Positions 7,592 through 15,509 of a stretch of DNA of 64,000 bases are shown in pieces; within the stretch, counting starts at the first letter, position 1; every line of letters starts with the position of its first letter. The DNA is taken from NCBI RefSeq assembly GCF_000373925.1, contig NZ_KB892707.1, positions 124,001 to 188,000 on the forward strand, written 5' to 3'. Position numbers and translations under genes: made by a program. The notes beneath the pieces were generated by a model that was not told the DNA's origin, ran no database searches, and saw only the letters and a program-made list of their open reading frames with translations. Origin of the DNA: Actinopolymorpha alba DSM 45243 (GTDB lineage Bacteria; Actinomycetota; Actinomycetes; Propionibacteriales; Actinopolymorphaceae).

Positions 7592-7810
7592 GTGGCCGAG
7601 ACTCTGAAGAAGGGCGTCCGGGTCACTGGAACGCAGCGGGACAAGCTCGCCGCGGACCTGAGAAGAAAATACGACGGAGGAAAGAGCATCCGCACGATCG
7701 CTCAGGAGACAGGACGGTCCTACGGGTTCGTCCACCGGCTCCTGAGTGAGTCGGGGGTGCGGCTGCGTAGCAGAGGCGGCGCCACCCGTACCAAGAAGGC
7801 GCGGGTCTAG
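7592..7810 (+). CDS. Small helix-turn-helix protein resembling the nucleoid-associated protein Gbn
   Basis: This 72-residue basic protein has one HTH (KSIRTIAQETGRSYGFVHRL at about 30-49) and a Gly/Arg/Lys-rich tail (RLRSRGGATRTKKARV). The start MAETLKKGVRVTGTQRDKLA and the HTH agree closely, as far as I remember, with a family of about 70 residues conserved in actinobacteria. One Streptomyces member (SCO1839) was described as the GATC-binding nucleoid protein Gbn; that link rests on memory of the sequence. The GTG at 7592 follows GGGAGGCAGGAG. The many GATC sites upstream fit self-binding. A hairpin follows the stop closely, indicating a monocistronic unit. Confidence 0.8.
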   Translation: MAETLKKGVRVTGTQRDKLAADLRRKYDGGKSIRTIAQETGRSYGFVHRLLSESGVRLRSRGGATRTKKARV

Positions 7811-7812
7811 AA

Positions 7813-7844
7813 GGCACCAGGTGCCTCTGACGACCAGAGGCACC
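7813..7844 (+). terminator. Terminator hairpin after the small HTH gene
   Basis: GGTGCCTCT (7820-7828) and AGAGGCACC (7836-7844) pair perfectly around a 7-base loop. The 5' arm can also pair with GGCACC at 7813-7818, giving a competing small hairpin. It starts 3 bp after the stop codon. Confidence 0.65.
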
Positions 7845-8038
7845 GCGCGCACCTAGCGGCTCCAGGGCCTGGCCCATGACCTGGAGTCCTGGGGGCGCCG
7901 TCCGCGGGCCAGCTCGCGGAATCCTCTCCTTGGCGTACCCACGCCAGCCCCCGGCCGGGAAGACACAGCCCGGCCGGCGGGTTCATGCTGTGGGCGACAA
8001 CCCCATCGGCGGCGTACGCGGACAAAGGAGACCCGGGC

Positions 8039-9949
8039 TTGGCTATGCACGGAGGAGGCTTCGGCGGCTGGGGGATGATGCGGTCCTTCAGCCGGGATCG
8101 CTCGCTTGCCCGCCGGCGGTTGGCGCCCGGCACGACCCGCCGGATCGTACGGTTTGCCAGGCCCTATGCCGGCTTCGTTGCGGCGTTGACCGCCCTGCTG
8201 GCGGTCGACGCGGCGCTCGGTGCGGCGATTCCGCTGATCTTCCGCGAGATCATCAACGAAGGCGTGCTCGGTAAGGACGCCAGCCTGGTCGTCCGGCTCG
8301 CCCTCGTCGTGGCCGGCATCGCGGTCCTGTCCGCGCTCTTCGGACTGGTGGAGAGGTACTGCGGCGCGCGGATCGGTGAAGGACTCATCTTCGACATGCG
8401 GTCGAAGGTGTTCGCGCACATCCAGCGGATGCCGATCGCGTTCTTCACCAGGACGCAGACCGGGGCGCTGGTTTCCCGACTCAACAACGACGTCCTTGGT
8501 GCGCAGCAGGCGTTCACCTCCACGCTCTCCAACGTGGTGAGCAACCTGCTGACAGCGGTGTTCACGCTGAGCGCGATGTTCGTGCTGTCCTGGCAGATCA
8601 CGCTGGTCGCGCTCATCATGCTCCCGTTGTTCCTGCTGCCGGCCCGGTGGCTCGGGCGCAAGCTGCAGGCGATCACCCGCGAGTCCTACAACCTCGACGC
8701 CCAGATGAACGCCATGCTGTCCGAACGGCTCGGCGTGGCCGGTGCGTTGCTGGTCAAGCTCTTCGGCCGGCACGAGGCGGAGGACGAGGCGTTCCAGCAG
8801 CGGGCCGCTCGGGTGCGGGACATCGGCGTGACGCAGGCGATGTACAGCCGGATCTTCTTCACCGCCCTGATGCTGGTGGCGTCACTGTCCGTCGCGCTCG
8901 TCTACGGTTGGGGCGGGGTCCAGGCGGTGCGGGGCATCCTCGACGTCGGCACGCTGGTCGCGATGACGGCGTACCTCACCCGGCTCTACGGCCCGCTGAC
9001 CGCACTCTCCAACGTGCACGTCGACATCATGACCGCGCTGGTCAGCTTCGAGCGCGTCTTCGAGGTGCTCGACCTCGAGCCGCTGGTGAAGGATCGGCCC
9101 GACGCGCGTGCGCTTCCGGCGGACGTTCCGGCGAGCATCGAGCTCGACCACGTGGAGTTCAGGTACCCCCGCGCCGAGGAGGTTTCGCTCGCCTCCCTCG
9201 AGACGGTGGCGGTGCTCGACCAGACGACACCGACGCAGGTGCTGCACGACGTGTCGCTGCGGGCGGAGCCGGGTCAGCTGGTCGCGCTCGTCGGGCCTTC
9301 GGGGGCTGGAAAGACGACCATCACGCAGCTCGTCACGCGGATGTACGACGTGATCGGCGGTGCCGTGCGGGTCGGGAGTATCGACGTCCGCGACCTGTCC
9401 CTGGAATCCCTCCGGTCGGCGGTCGGGGTGGTGACCCAGGACCCGCACATGTTCCACGACACCATCCGGGCCAACCTGTTGTACGCCAAGCCGGACGCCA
9501 CCGAGGCTGAACTCGTGCGAGCGCTGGAGGGCGCGCAGATCTGGCCGCTGGTCCGCGGTCTCAGCGACGGGCTCGACACCGTCGTGGGTGAGCGGGGCTA
9601 CCGCCTCTCGGGCGGGGAGAAGCAGCGCCTCGCGATCGCCCGGCTGCTGTTGAAGGCGCCGCGGATCGTCGTTCTCGACGAGGCGACTGCGCACCTTGAC
9701 TCAGAGTCGGAGCTGGCGGTGCAGAGGGCCCTCGCGGTGGCGTTGCGCGGGCGTACGTCGCTGGTGATCGCTCACCGGCTGTCGACCGTGCGTGACGCCG
9801 ACCTGATCCTGGTGCTGGAAGAGGGCCGGATCGCCGAGCGGGGTACGCACGAGGAACTTCTCGCCACGGACGGGTTGTACGCCGAGCTCTACCGCACGCA
9901 GTTCAGAGCGCAGGAGCCTGACGCCCCGAGTTCGGCTCCAGTCGCCTGA
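8039..9949 (+). CDS. ABC transporter, fused membrane and ATP-binding domains (exporter type)
   Basis: This protein of about 636 residues is a type IV ABC half-exporter that works as a homodimer or heterodimer in the membrane. Six membrane segments span roughly residues 45-330, for example FVAALTALLAVDAALGAAIP. The ATPase domain follows with Walker A GPSGAGKTT, signature RLSGGEKQRLAIARL, Walker B IVVLDEATAHLD and H-loop VIAHRLSTV, all intact. A TTG at 8039 (then ATG at 8045) follows AAAGGAG by 8 bp; the TTG spacing is better, although the ATG is possible. The Gly/Trp-rich N-terminus (HGGGFGGWGMMRSF) is common in actinobacterial members. The substrate is unknown. The gene converges on an SDR gene across the 86-bp repeat. 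Confidence 0.88.
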   Translation: MAMHGGGFGGWGMMRSFSRDRSLARRRLAPGTTRRIVRFARPYAGFVAALTALLAVDAALGAAIPLIFREIINEGVLGKDASLVVRLALVVAGIAVLSALFGLVERYCGARIGEGLIFDMRSKVFAHIQRMPIAFFTRTQTGALVSRLNNDVLGAQQAFTSTLSNVVSNLLTAVFTLSAMFVLSWQITLVALIMLPLFLLPARWLGRKLQAITRESYNLDAQMNAMLSERLGVAGALLVKLFGRHEAEDEAFQQRAARVRDIGVTQAMYSRIFFTALMLVASLSVALVYGWGGVQAVRGILDVGTLVAMTAYLTRLYGPLTALSNVHVDIMTALVSFERVFEVLDLEPLVKDRPDARALPADVPASIELDHVEFRYPRAEEVSLASLETVAVLDQTTPTQVLHDVSLRAEPGQLVALVGPSGAGKTTITQLVTRMYDVIGGAVRVGSIDVRDLSLESLRSAVGVVTQDPHMFHDTIRANLLYAKPDATEAELVRALEGAQIWPLVRGLSDGLDTVVGERGYRLSGGEKQRLAIARLLLKAPRIVVLDEATAHLDSESELAVQRALAVALRGRTSLVIAHRLSTVRDADLILVLEEGRIAERGTHEELLATDGLYAELYRTQFRAQEPDAPSSAPVA

Positions 9950-10010
9950 TCACTGCGAGGTCGCACCTGGGATCCGCCATTCACGCCCAGGGCCCGCCCG
10001 AACCCGAAGC

Positions 10011-10104
10011 CCGGAATGATCACGTTTACGTGGTCATTGCCTGCCTCACACGGTGTCGGTGCCATGCAAGGCGGGGAATGACCACGTAAACGTGATCATT
10101 CCGG
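10011..10104. repeat. Paired-palindrome element, copy 1 (86-bp core)
   Basis: Two 24-bp imperfect palindromes lie at 10015-10038 and 10077-10100. The first is AATGATCACGT, TT, ACGTGGTCATT; the second is its exact reverse complement. With 4 flanking bases each side the inverted repeat is perfect over 28 bp (10011-10038 with 10077-10104). The 38-bp spacer holds a further partial dyad (GGTGTCGGTGCC). The element fills the space between two convergent genes. Copies with the same architecture lie at 26448-26533 and 32124-32209. Confidence 0.85.
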
Positions 10105-10126
10105 CCGTCCAGGACCGCCCTGGTGC

Positions 10127-10885
10127 CTAGAGCGCGCGGAGCGCCCCGCCGTCGATCGCGACCGTCGCGCCGGTGATGTACGACGCGACCGGCGACAGGA
10201 CGAACGCCGCGATCCGGCCGAACTCCGGTGGCGATCCGTAACGTCGCAGCGGGATCTCGGCCTCGCGGCGGCGGCGGTAGGCCTCGGGGTCGACGCTCTG
10301 CGACGCGAGTTCGCGAGTGCGTTCGGTGTCGAAGCTGCCGGGCAGGAGACCGTTGACGCGGACACCGGCGGGGCCGAGTTCGTCCGCCAGCGTCTTGGCC
10401 AGCCCGGCCAGCCCCGGGCGCAGGCCGTTGGAGATCGCGAGGCCGGGGATGGGGGAGCGCACCGAGCTGGAGAGCACGAAGGCGATGGATCCCCCGTCGC
10501 GGCAGGCCGCCGCGACCGCCCGGGCGAGCCTGAGCCCACCGAGGAAGACCGACTCGAACGCCGCGCGCCAGTGTTCTTCGTCGGAGTCGAGCGCCGTGCC
10601 AGGCGCCGGACCACCCACGCTGATGAGGGCACCGTCGAGGCGACCCCACTTGGCCATCGCCGTCGCGACCAGCCGCTCGGCCGATGCCGAGTCGGCGTTG
10701 TCCGCCGCGACGCCAACGGCCCGGGCGGTGCCCAGGCTGGCGGCCGCGCGTTGGACGCCGTCCTCGCCACGGGCGGAGATCACGACATAGGCGCCTTCGG
10801 CCACAAGGACCTCGGCAGTCGCCCGGCCTAACCCTCGACTCGCTCCACTGAGTAGGAACACACGGTCCCGCACGCCAAGATCCAC
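10127..10885 (-). CDS. SDR-family protein lacking the usual catalytic Tyr
   Basis: This 252-residue protein has a Rossmann fold with the glycine motif SGASRGLGRA near residues 14-23, the adenine-pocket region VAADNAD, and a typical end, ASYITGATVAIDGG. In the active-site helix, where classical short-chain dehydrogenases have YxxxK, it reads LAISNGLRPGLAGL. The Tyr is replaced by Ile and the Lys is missing, while the preceding Ser run (LSSSVRS) is kept. This resembles an atypical FabG-like subgroup. Whether it is an active NAD(P)H oxidoreductase is doubtful, and no substrate can be proposed. The ATG is at 10883-10885. The gene is divergent from the sirtuin and converges on the ABC exporter. 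Confidence 0.75.
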   Translation of the reverse strand: MDLGVRDRVFLLSGASRGLGRATAEVLVAEGAYVVISARGEDGVQRAAASLGTARAVGVAADNADSASAERLVATAMAKWGRLDGALISVGGPAPGTALDSDEEHWRAAFESVFLGGLRLARAVAAACRDGGSIAFVLSSSVRSPIPGLAISNGLRPGLAGLAKTLADELGPAGVRVNGLLPGSFDTERTRELASQSVDPEAYRRRREAEIPLRRYGSPPEFGRIAAFVLSPVASYITGATVAIDGGALRAL

Positions 10886-11055
10886 GGTGCCTCATCCTGC
10901 CGCATGCCTGTCACGCAATGCATGCAGACACGGTAAGTGGCGGACGAAATTTGTGGCCCGGGAAGGGAGCTCGGCGGCGTATCAAAGTGGCCGATGTCAG
11001 ATCGCGCCTGGGTCCACGCTGCTCGCCTGCCGCGCGGTGGCGTACGGTCGGGCCC

Positions 11056-11868
11056 ATGGCGGACGACGCTCACGTGGCGACGGCGGCGGGGGTGGGCCCC
11101 CGTCAGGTGGCTGGGATGAGCAAGGTCGGTGAGTGGTTACGCGCTGCCAACGGAGTCACGGTGCTGACCGGCGCGGGTGTCTCCACCGATTCGGGCATCC
11201 CCGACTTCCGCGGGCCGCAGGGGGTATGGACGCGTGACCCCGAGGCCGAGCGGCTCTCCACGTTGCAGGACTACGTCGCCGACCCGCGGGTCCGGGTGGA
11301 GTCGTGGCGGCGCCGCCACGACCATCCCGCCTGGACCGCCCGCCCCAACGCCGCCCACGAAGCGCTCGCCACCCTCGAACGCGCCGGGATCATCAGAGCA
11401 CTCGTGACCCAGAACATCGACGGCCTCCACCAGAAGGCGGGTTCGTCGCGGGTGATCGAGATCCACGGGACGATGTGGTGGGCGGAATGCCTGTCGTGCG
11501 GGCTGCGGACGCCGATGGCCGACGTCCTCGAGCGGGTGGCCGACGGTGAGGCCGATCCGCTGTGCCTTTCGTGTGCCGGCATCCAGAAGTCGGCGACGAT
11601 CTCGTTCGGCCAGTCCCTCGACCGGGAGGTTCTCGCCGCCGCCGAGCGCGCGGCGTCCGAATGTGAACTCTTCCTCGCGGTCGGTACGTCGCTGCAGGTG
11701 TTCCCCGCCGCCGGGCTGTGCGACGTCGCGCTGCGGGTCGGCGCCCGCCTGGTCGTCATCAACGCCCAACCCACGCCCTACGACGAAGTGGCGGCAGCGG
11801 TGATCCAGGCGCCGGTTGGCGTCGTACTCCCTCAACTCGCCGCCGCGGCTGGACTTGACCAGGCGTAA
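11056..11868 (+). CDS. NAD-dependent protein deacylase, Sir2 family
   Basis: This 270-residue sirtuin removes acyl groups from protein lysines using NAD+. The NAD-binding motif is TGAGVSTDSGIPDFRGPQG, then TQNIDGLHQKAG, and the catalytic His lies in EIHGTMW. The zinc site has two Cys pairs, CLSCG and CLSCA. The closing motif is AVGTSLQVFPAAGL followed by VINAQPTPYD. The ATG at 11056 lies 7 bp after a -10-like TACGGT (11043-11048), consistent with a leaderless transcript. The next gene, a fucosidase, begins 58 bp downstream on the same strand but has its own ribosome-binding site. Targets in the cell are unknown. Confidence 0.9.
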   Translation: MADDAHVATAAGVGPRQVAGMSKVGEWLRAANGVTVLTGAGVSTDSGIPDFRGPQGVWTRDPEAERLSTLQDYVADPRVRVESWRRRHDHPAWTARPNAAHEALATLERAGIIRALVTQNIDGLHQKAGSSRVIEIHGTMWWAECLSCGLRTPMADVLERVADGEADPLCLSCAGIQKSATISFGQSLDREVLAAAERAASECELFLAVGTSLQVFPAAGLCDVALRVGARLVVINAQPTPYDEVAAAVIQAPVGVVLPQLAAAAGLDQA

Positions 11869-11926
11869 CCCGCGGCCGGACCGACCACCCCACCCCCCAC
11901 GTGATCGCGGCTGGACAGGAGTGCCC

Positions 11927-13195
11927 ATGACTCGCCACCTCACGCCCACAGCTGGTCAACTGGCCTGGCAGCGCGCCGGGTTCGGGATGTTCTGCCACTT
12001 CGGCATCAACACCTACTTCGGTAAGGAATGGAGCGACGGAACGCTGCCGCCCAGCGGCTTCGACCCCACTGACCTGGATGCCCGGCAGTGGGTCGCGACG
12101 GCCGCGGCGGCTGGGATGAAGTACGTCGTACTCACGGCCAAGCACCATGACGGGTTCTGCCTGTGGCAGACCGACACGACGGCGTACTCCGTCCGCTCGG
12201 CCCCGTGGCGGTCCGGTCGCGGGGACGTGGTCGAAGAGCTCGCGACGGCCTGCGCGGACGCCGGGCTCGGACTCGGGCTCTACCTCTCGCCGTGGGACCG
12301 CAACGCCGCCTGCTATTCCGATCCCGCGGCGTACGACGACTTCTACGTACGCCAGCTGACCGAGCTGTGCACGAGGTACGGGCCGTTGTTCGAGGTGTGG
12401 TTCGACGGCGCGGGCTCAGAGGGCCGGGTGTACGGCTGGGAACGCATCATGGCCGTTGTCGAGGAGCACCAGCCGGGCGCGATGATCTTCAACATGGGCC
12501 GGCCGACGATCCGCTGGGTCGGCAACGAGGACGGCCTGGCCGCGGACCCGTGCGCCTATGTCGTCGACCAGGCCGAAGGTGACGTGGGGAGCGCACAGTG
12601 GGCCGGTGGGCGCTACCTGCCGCCGGAGTGCGACGTGCCGATCCGGCGGCATTGGTTCTGGCAGCCGGACGACCTGCACACGCTGAAGAGTCTCGAGCAC
12701 CTGCTGGCCATCTACTACCGGTCCGTCGGCCTTGGCGCGGGGCTGCTGCTCAACGTGCCACCTGACCGGCGAGGCCGGCTCGACGACCACGACCGGCCAC
12801 GGTTGCTCGAGCTCGCGGCGGAGCTCGAGCGGCGGTTTGGTTCGGGCGTTGACGCGGACCTCCAGGTCACGGCGGACGGGCAGGTCGGGGCGAGACTCGG
12901 GGCGGCCACGACGTTCGATCACCTTGTCCTGGAAGAGGAGTTGGCTGATGGGCAGCGGGTGACCGGGCACGAGATCGTGGTTGGCGGGCAGGTGATCGCG
13001 CGGGGAGGGACGATCGGCGTACGCCGGTTCCACGCGTTCCCGGAGGTGACGGCTGACCGGGTGGAGGTGCGGCTCACCGGTGACGGGGCAGGTCTGGGTG
13101 CCGTGACAGCGCACCGGACGGGCAGCCCGCGCTGTCCCGCATTGGAAGAGCAGCCGGCGGCGATGGCGGAGAAGGTCGACGCGAAGGCTCCGTAG
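11927..13195 (+). CDS. Alpha-L-fucosidase, glycoside hydrolase family 29
   Basis: This 422-residue protein without a signal peptide hydrolyses alpha-linked L-fucose and so probably acts on imported oligosaccharides. GH29 landmarks in order are GMFCHFGINTYFGKEWSDG, AKHHDGFCLWQT, GLYLSPWDRN and the nucleophile Asp in EVWFDGAGSEG. A LLLNVPPDRRGRL motif ends the barrel, and the remaining 110 residues resemble the beta-sandwich typical of the family. The ATG at 11927 follows GGACAGGA. A short perfect stem (GCCCGC, GGTT, GCGGGC at 13233-13248) follows the stop and may terminate transcription. No sugar transporter or regulator adjoins, so the physiological substrate is unclear. Confidence 0.9.
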   Translation: MTRHLTPTAGQLAWQRAGFGMFCHFGINTYFGKEWSDGTLPPSGFDPTDLDARQWVATAAAAGMKYVVLTAKHHDGFCLWQTDTTAYSVRSAPWRSGRGDVVEELATACADAGLGLGLYLSPWDRNAACYSDPAAYDDFYVRQLTELCTRYGPLFEVWFDGAGSEGRVYGWERIMAVVEEHQPGAMIFNMGRPTIRWVGNEDGLAADPCAYVVDQAEGDVGSAQWAGGRYLPPECDVPIRRHWFWQPDDLHTLKSLEHLLAIYYRSVGLGAGLLLNVPPDRRGRLDDHDRPRLLELAAELERRFGSGVDADLQVTADGQVGARLGAATTFDHLVLEEELADGQRVTGHEIVVGGQVIARGGTIGVRRFHAFPEVTADRVEVRLTGDGAGLGAVTAHRTGSPRCPALEEQPAAMAEKVDAKAP

Positions 13196-13346
13196 CGGGC
13201 CTGACTCCTGGCGTTGCGGGCATGCTGGCAGCGCCCGCGGTTGCGGGCGGGCCGGCCGGCAGGACCGCATATTGTCGTACTTTTCTCCGTCCGGAACAGG
13301 ACTCGCGCATTGCTCCACGCGCGAAACTGCAGTCTGGTAAGACGTT

Positions 13347-15254
13347 GTGCGACGTCTGCTGCTTCTCGCCGTCATCCTCGCCTCGGTCACGCTCTCCGCC
13401 ACACTCCCGGCCGCCGGCAGCACCGGTCAGGTGGTTCGTGCGGACGCTTCGGTCAACACGATCACATTCGCGCTGTCGCGTACCGTCGATCCCTTGCCCA
13501 GAAGGGCGTTCGACGTCCGACTCGCCTGCGCCGGCAGGACGGCGGCGCGGGCGACCGTGATCGACCCTGGCCGGCCAACCGCCACCAGCAAGCATCGTGC
13601 TGCCGGGAGAACCTGCACGGTCACCCACGTGACGGCGCCGATACCGGGACGCGTCGACGAGGTCACCTACACCGTGACCCAGGGAACGGACGTGCTGGCG
13701 CGACGAACGCTCTACGCGCGCGACGGGCGAGGACGGTCCACGGAGTTCGTGCTCCCGGCCGGTGAGACCCGGCTCGAGCTCTCGGTCGAGTCCTTGCCGA
13801 AGGGCGAGGTGGGCGTGCCGATCCGGGCGATGGCGTTCAACATCTGGCGCGGTGGCCTGATGTCGGGCGCGCCCGGTGGCCCTGCGAACCGCGAGCAGTT
13901 GATCGAGTTCATCCGGTCGGAGGATCCCGACATCCTTTTCCTGGTTGAGGTGGAGGGGTCGGGTGAGGAAATCCTCGACGGACTGAACGCCGGACGACCC
14001 GGCACCTACCAGGGACTCATGGTGACCCGCGAGCCAGGCCAGCCGGAGAACGCCGACCGGCTCTGGCTGTACAGCAGGTTCCCCATCGACAAGGTGTATC
14101 CCGTGGGGAGCGGCGGCGACCTCACGTCGTTCAATTTCGGTGGTGCCCGCCTGAAACTACCCAACGGCACATTCGTGAACACCTTCTCGACCTGGCTCTA
14201 CCACGCGCCCAGTGCCGGCGATCCGCTGAATCAGTCGGCGCTCGAAACCCAACTCGGCATTCGCCGCACCTATTCCGATCAGCAGATCATCGACACCGAC
14301 CAGCCACGGCGGCTGGTGATGGCGACGACGCTTGTCCAGCAACGGCTGCGGGAATACATCGGCGACGATCCTTCGCCGATCATTCTGGGCGGCGACTTCA
14401 ACACGATGTCACATCTGGACTGGAGTGGGCGGTTCGCGGACGCGCCGGGGCACAAGGGCCTGGTGCTCGAATGGCCGGTGACGAAACTGTTCACCGACGC
14501 GGGATTCACCGACGTCTACCGATACGCCCTTCCCGACGCCGGTCGCTATCCCGGCCAGACCTGGAGTCCCGAACTCGGTTGGGGATTCGCGCCGTTGCGG
14601 GTTGACTACCTCATGAGTCGCGGCGACGGCGTTCGCGTGCTCGGCGCCCACACACGATCGCGCCGGCTGCCCGCGCATCAGGGCACGCCGATGGATCAGA
14701 TGTATCCCTTCTACTCTGACCACGCGCCGGTTGTCAGTGAGCTGCTGATTCGAGGCAAGGGGCCTGGTCCTGCCGGCGAGGCGGAGGTCGACGCGGCGGT
14801 CAGCCCTCCTTCCTGGCCTGATTCCCCGCCTGGCAAGGCGATTCCGCCGGCGGAGCTGTCGGCGGTGGCCAGCAGCGAGAACGCCGGGTACGAAGCCAGC
14901 CGGGCCGTCGACGGTGACCTCGTGACGATGTGGCATTCGGCCTGGCAACCTACAAAGGTCTGGAATCCGCACGACATCACCATTGACCTGGGCAAGGTCC
15001 GGACCCTGACCGCTGTCCGTTACCAGCCACGCATCGTCAGCACCGGGAACGGCATCATCGTGCGCGCGACCGTCCAGGCGAGTGCGGACGGCGTGACGTT
15101 CCACGACGTCAAGGACGTGACCCTGGCCCGCGACTATTACCCGAAGAACATTTCTCTCGACGGGCTGCGGGCGCGCTATCTCAGACTGCAGGTGTGGAAC
15201 GGATCTGACGGATTCTCCTCGGCGGCCGAGATCATTCCCTTCGAGTCCGACTGA
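13347..15254 (+). CDS. Secreted endonuclease/exonuclease/phosphatase-family protein with C-terminal discoidin domain
   Basis: This 635-residue exported protein starts with a signal peptide (MRRLLLLAVILASVTLSATLPAAGS). A beta-rich N-terminal segment precedes an EEP metallohydrolase domain at about residues 160-475. EEP landmarks are AFNIWRGG, the Glu in LFLVEVEGSG, ILGGDFNTMSHLDW, VDYLMSRGDG and YSDHAPVVSELL, so the metal and catalytic His residues look complete. The last 140 residues form an F5/8 type C (discoidin) domain: SSENAGYEASRAVDGD, TMWHSAW, YLRLQVWNGSDGFSSAAEI. The architecture suggests a surface-bound phosphodiesterase or nuclease acting on polymers; the substrate is unknown. GTG at 13347 places the signal peptide correctly. 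Confidence 0.87.
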   Translation: MRRLLLLAVILASVTLSATLPAAGSTGQVVRADASVNTITFALSRTVDPLPRRAFDVRLACAGRTAARATVIDPGRPTATSKHRAAGRTCTVTHVTAPIPGRVDEVTYTVTQGTDVLARRTLYARDGRGRSTEFVLPAGETRLELSVESLPKGEVGVPIRAMAFNIWRGGLMSGAPGGPANREQLIEFIRSEDPDILFLVEVEGSGEEILDGLNAGRPGTYQGLMVTREPGQPENADRLWLYSRFPIDKVYPVGSGGDLTSFNFGGARLKLPNGTFVNTFSTWLYHAPSAGDPLNQSALETQLGIRRTYSDQQIIDTDQPRRLVMATTLVQQRLREYIGDDPSPIILGGDFNTMSHLDWSGRFADAPGHKGLVLEWPVTKLFTDAGFTDVYRYALPDAGRYPGQTWSPELGWGFAPLRVDYLMSRGDGVRVLGAHTRSRRLPAHQGTPMDQMYPFYSDHAPVVSELLIRGKGPGPAGEAEVDAAVSPPSWPDSPPGKAIPPAELSAVASSENAGYEASRAVDGDLVTMWHSAWQPTKVWNPHDITIDLGKVRTLTAVRYQPRIVSTGNGIIVRATVQASADGVTFHDVKDVTLARDYYPKNISLDGLRARYLRLQVWNGSDGFSSAAEIIPFESD

Positions 15255-15376
15255 TGTCGGGCCACCCCTAGGGAGGGAAATCGGTGGACCCGCGAGGACC
15301 GAGGTGGGTACCTTGCTGGCACACCCGTCACCGTCTGCCGGTGGGTGATCAGGACACGAGGAGAGACGCGAGCGCG

Positions 15377-15462
15377 ATGTACGACGCGAGCCAGCGAGCT
15401 AGGTGCGCCGAGCTGGGCGCGGGGTCCTAGGGACCTCGACGGCCCTTCGGGTCCGGCTCGGC
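15377..15462 (+). promoter_or_regulatory. Possible Ala-containing leader peptide and competing hairpins upstream of alaS
   Basis: A 17-codon frame starts with ATG at 15377 behind AGGAGAG and ends with TAG at 15428-15430. Four of its codons are Ala (GCG, GCT, GCC, GCG). Its stop lies inside a set of competing segments: GGTCC (15423-15427), GGACC (15431-15435) and GGTCC (15450-15454), with CTTCGG between the last two. An outer stem GCCGAGC/GCTCGGC spans 15407-15462. This could be ribosome-mediated attenuation of alaS. Four Ala in 17 is only modestly above the background for this genome. Confidence 0.35.
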
Positions 15463-15509
15463 GTTCGCGTGATGACCAAGCTCGCCGTTCCGTCCCGAAA
15501 GAGGCCCTC

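Noticed and set aside
10011-10104. Paired palindromes as insertion-sequence ends
   Set aside because: The ends enclose only 38 bp without a transposase, and no target duplication is visible. A MITE-like origin stays possible and is covered under findings.
15255-15509. T-box leader upstream of alaS
   Set aside because: The conserved T-box sequence (TGGNACCGCG-like) and specifier stem are absent.
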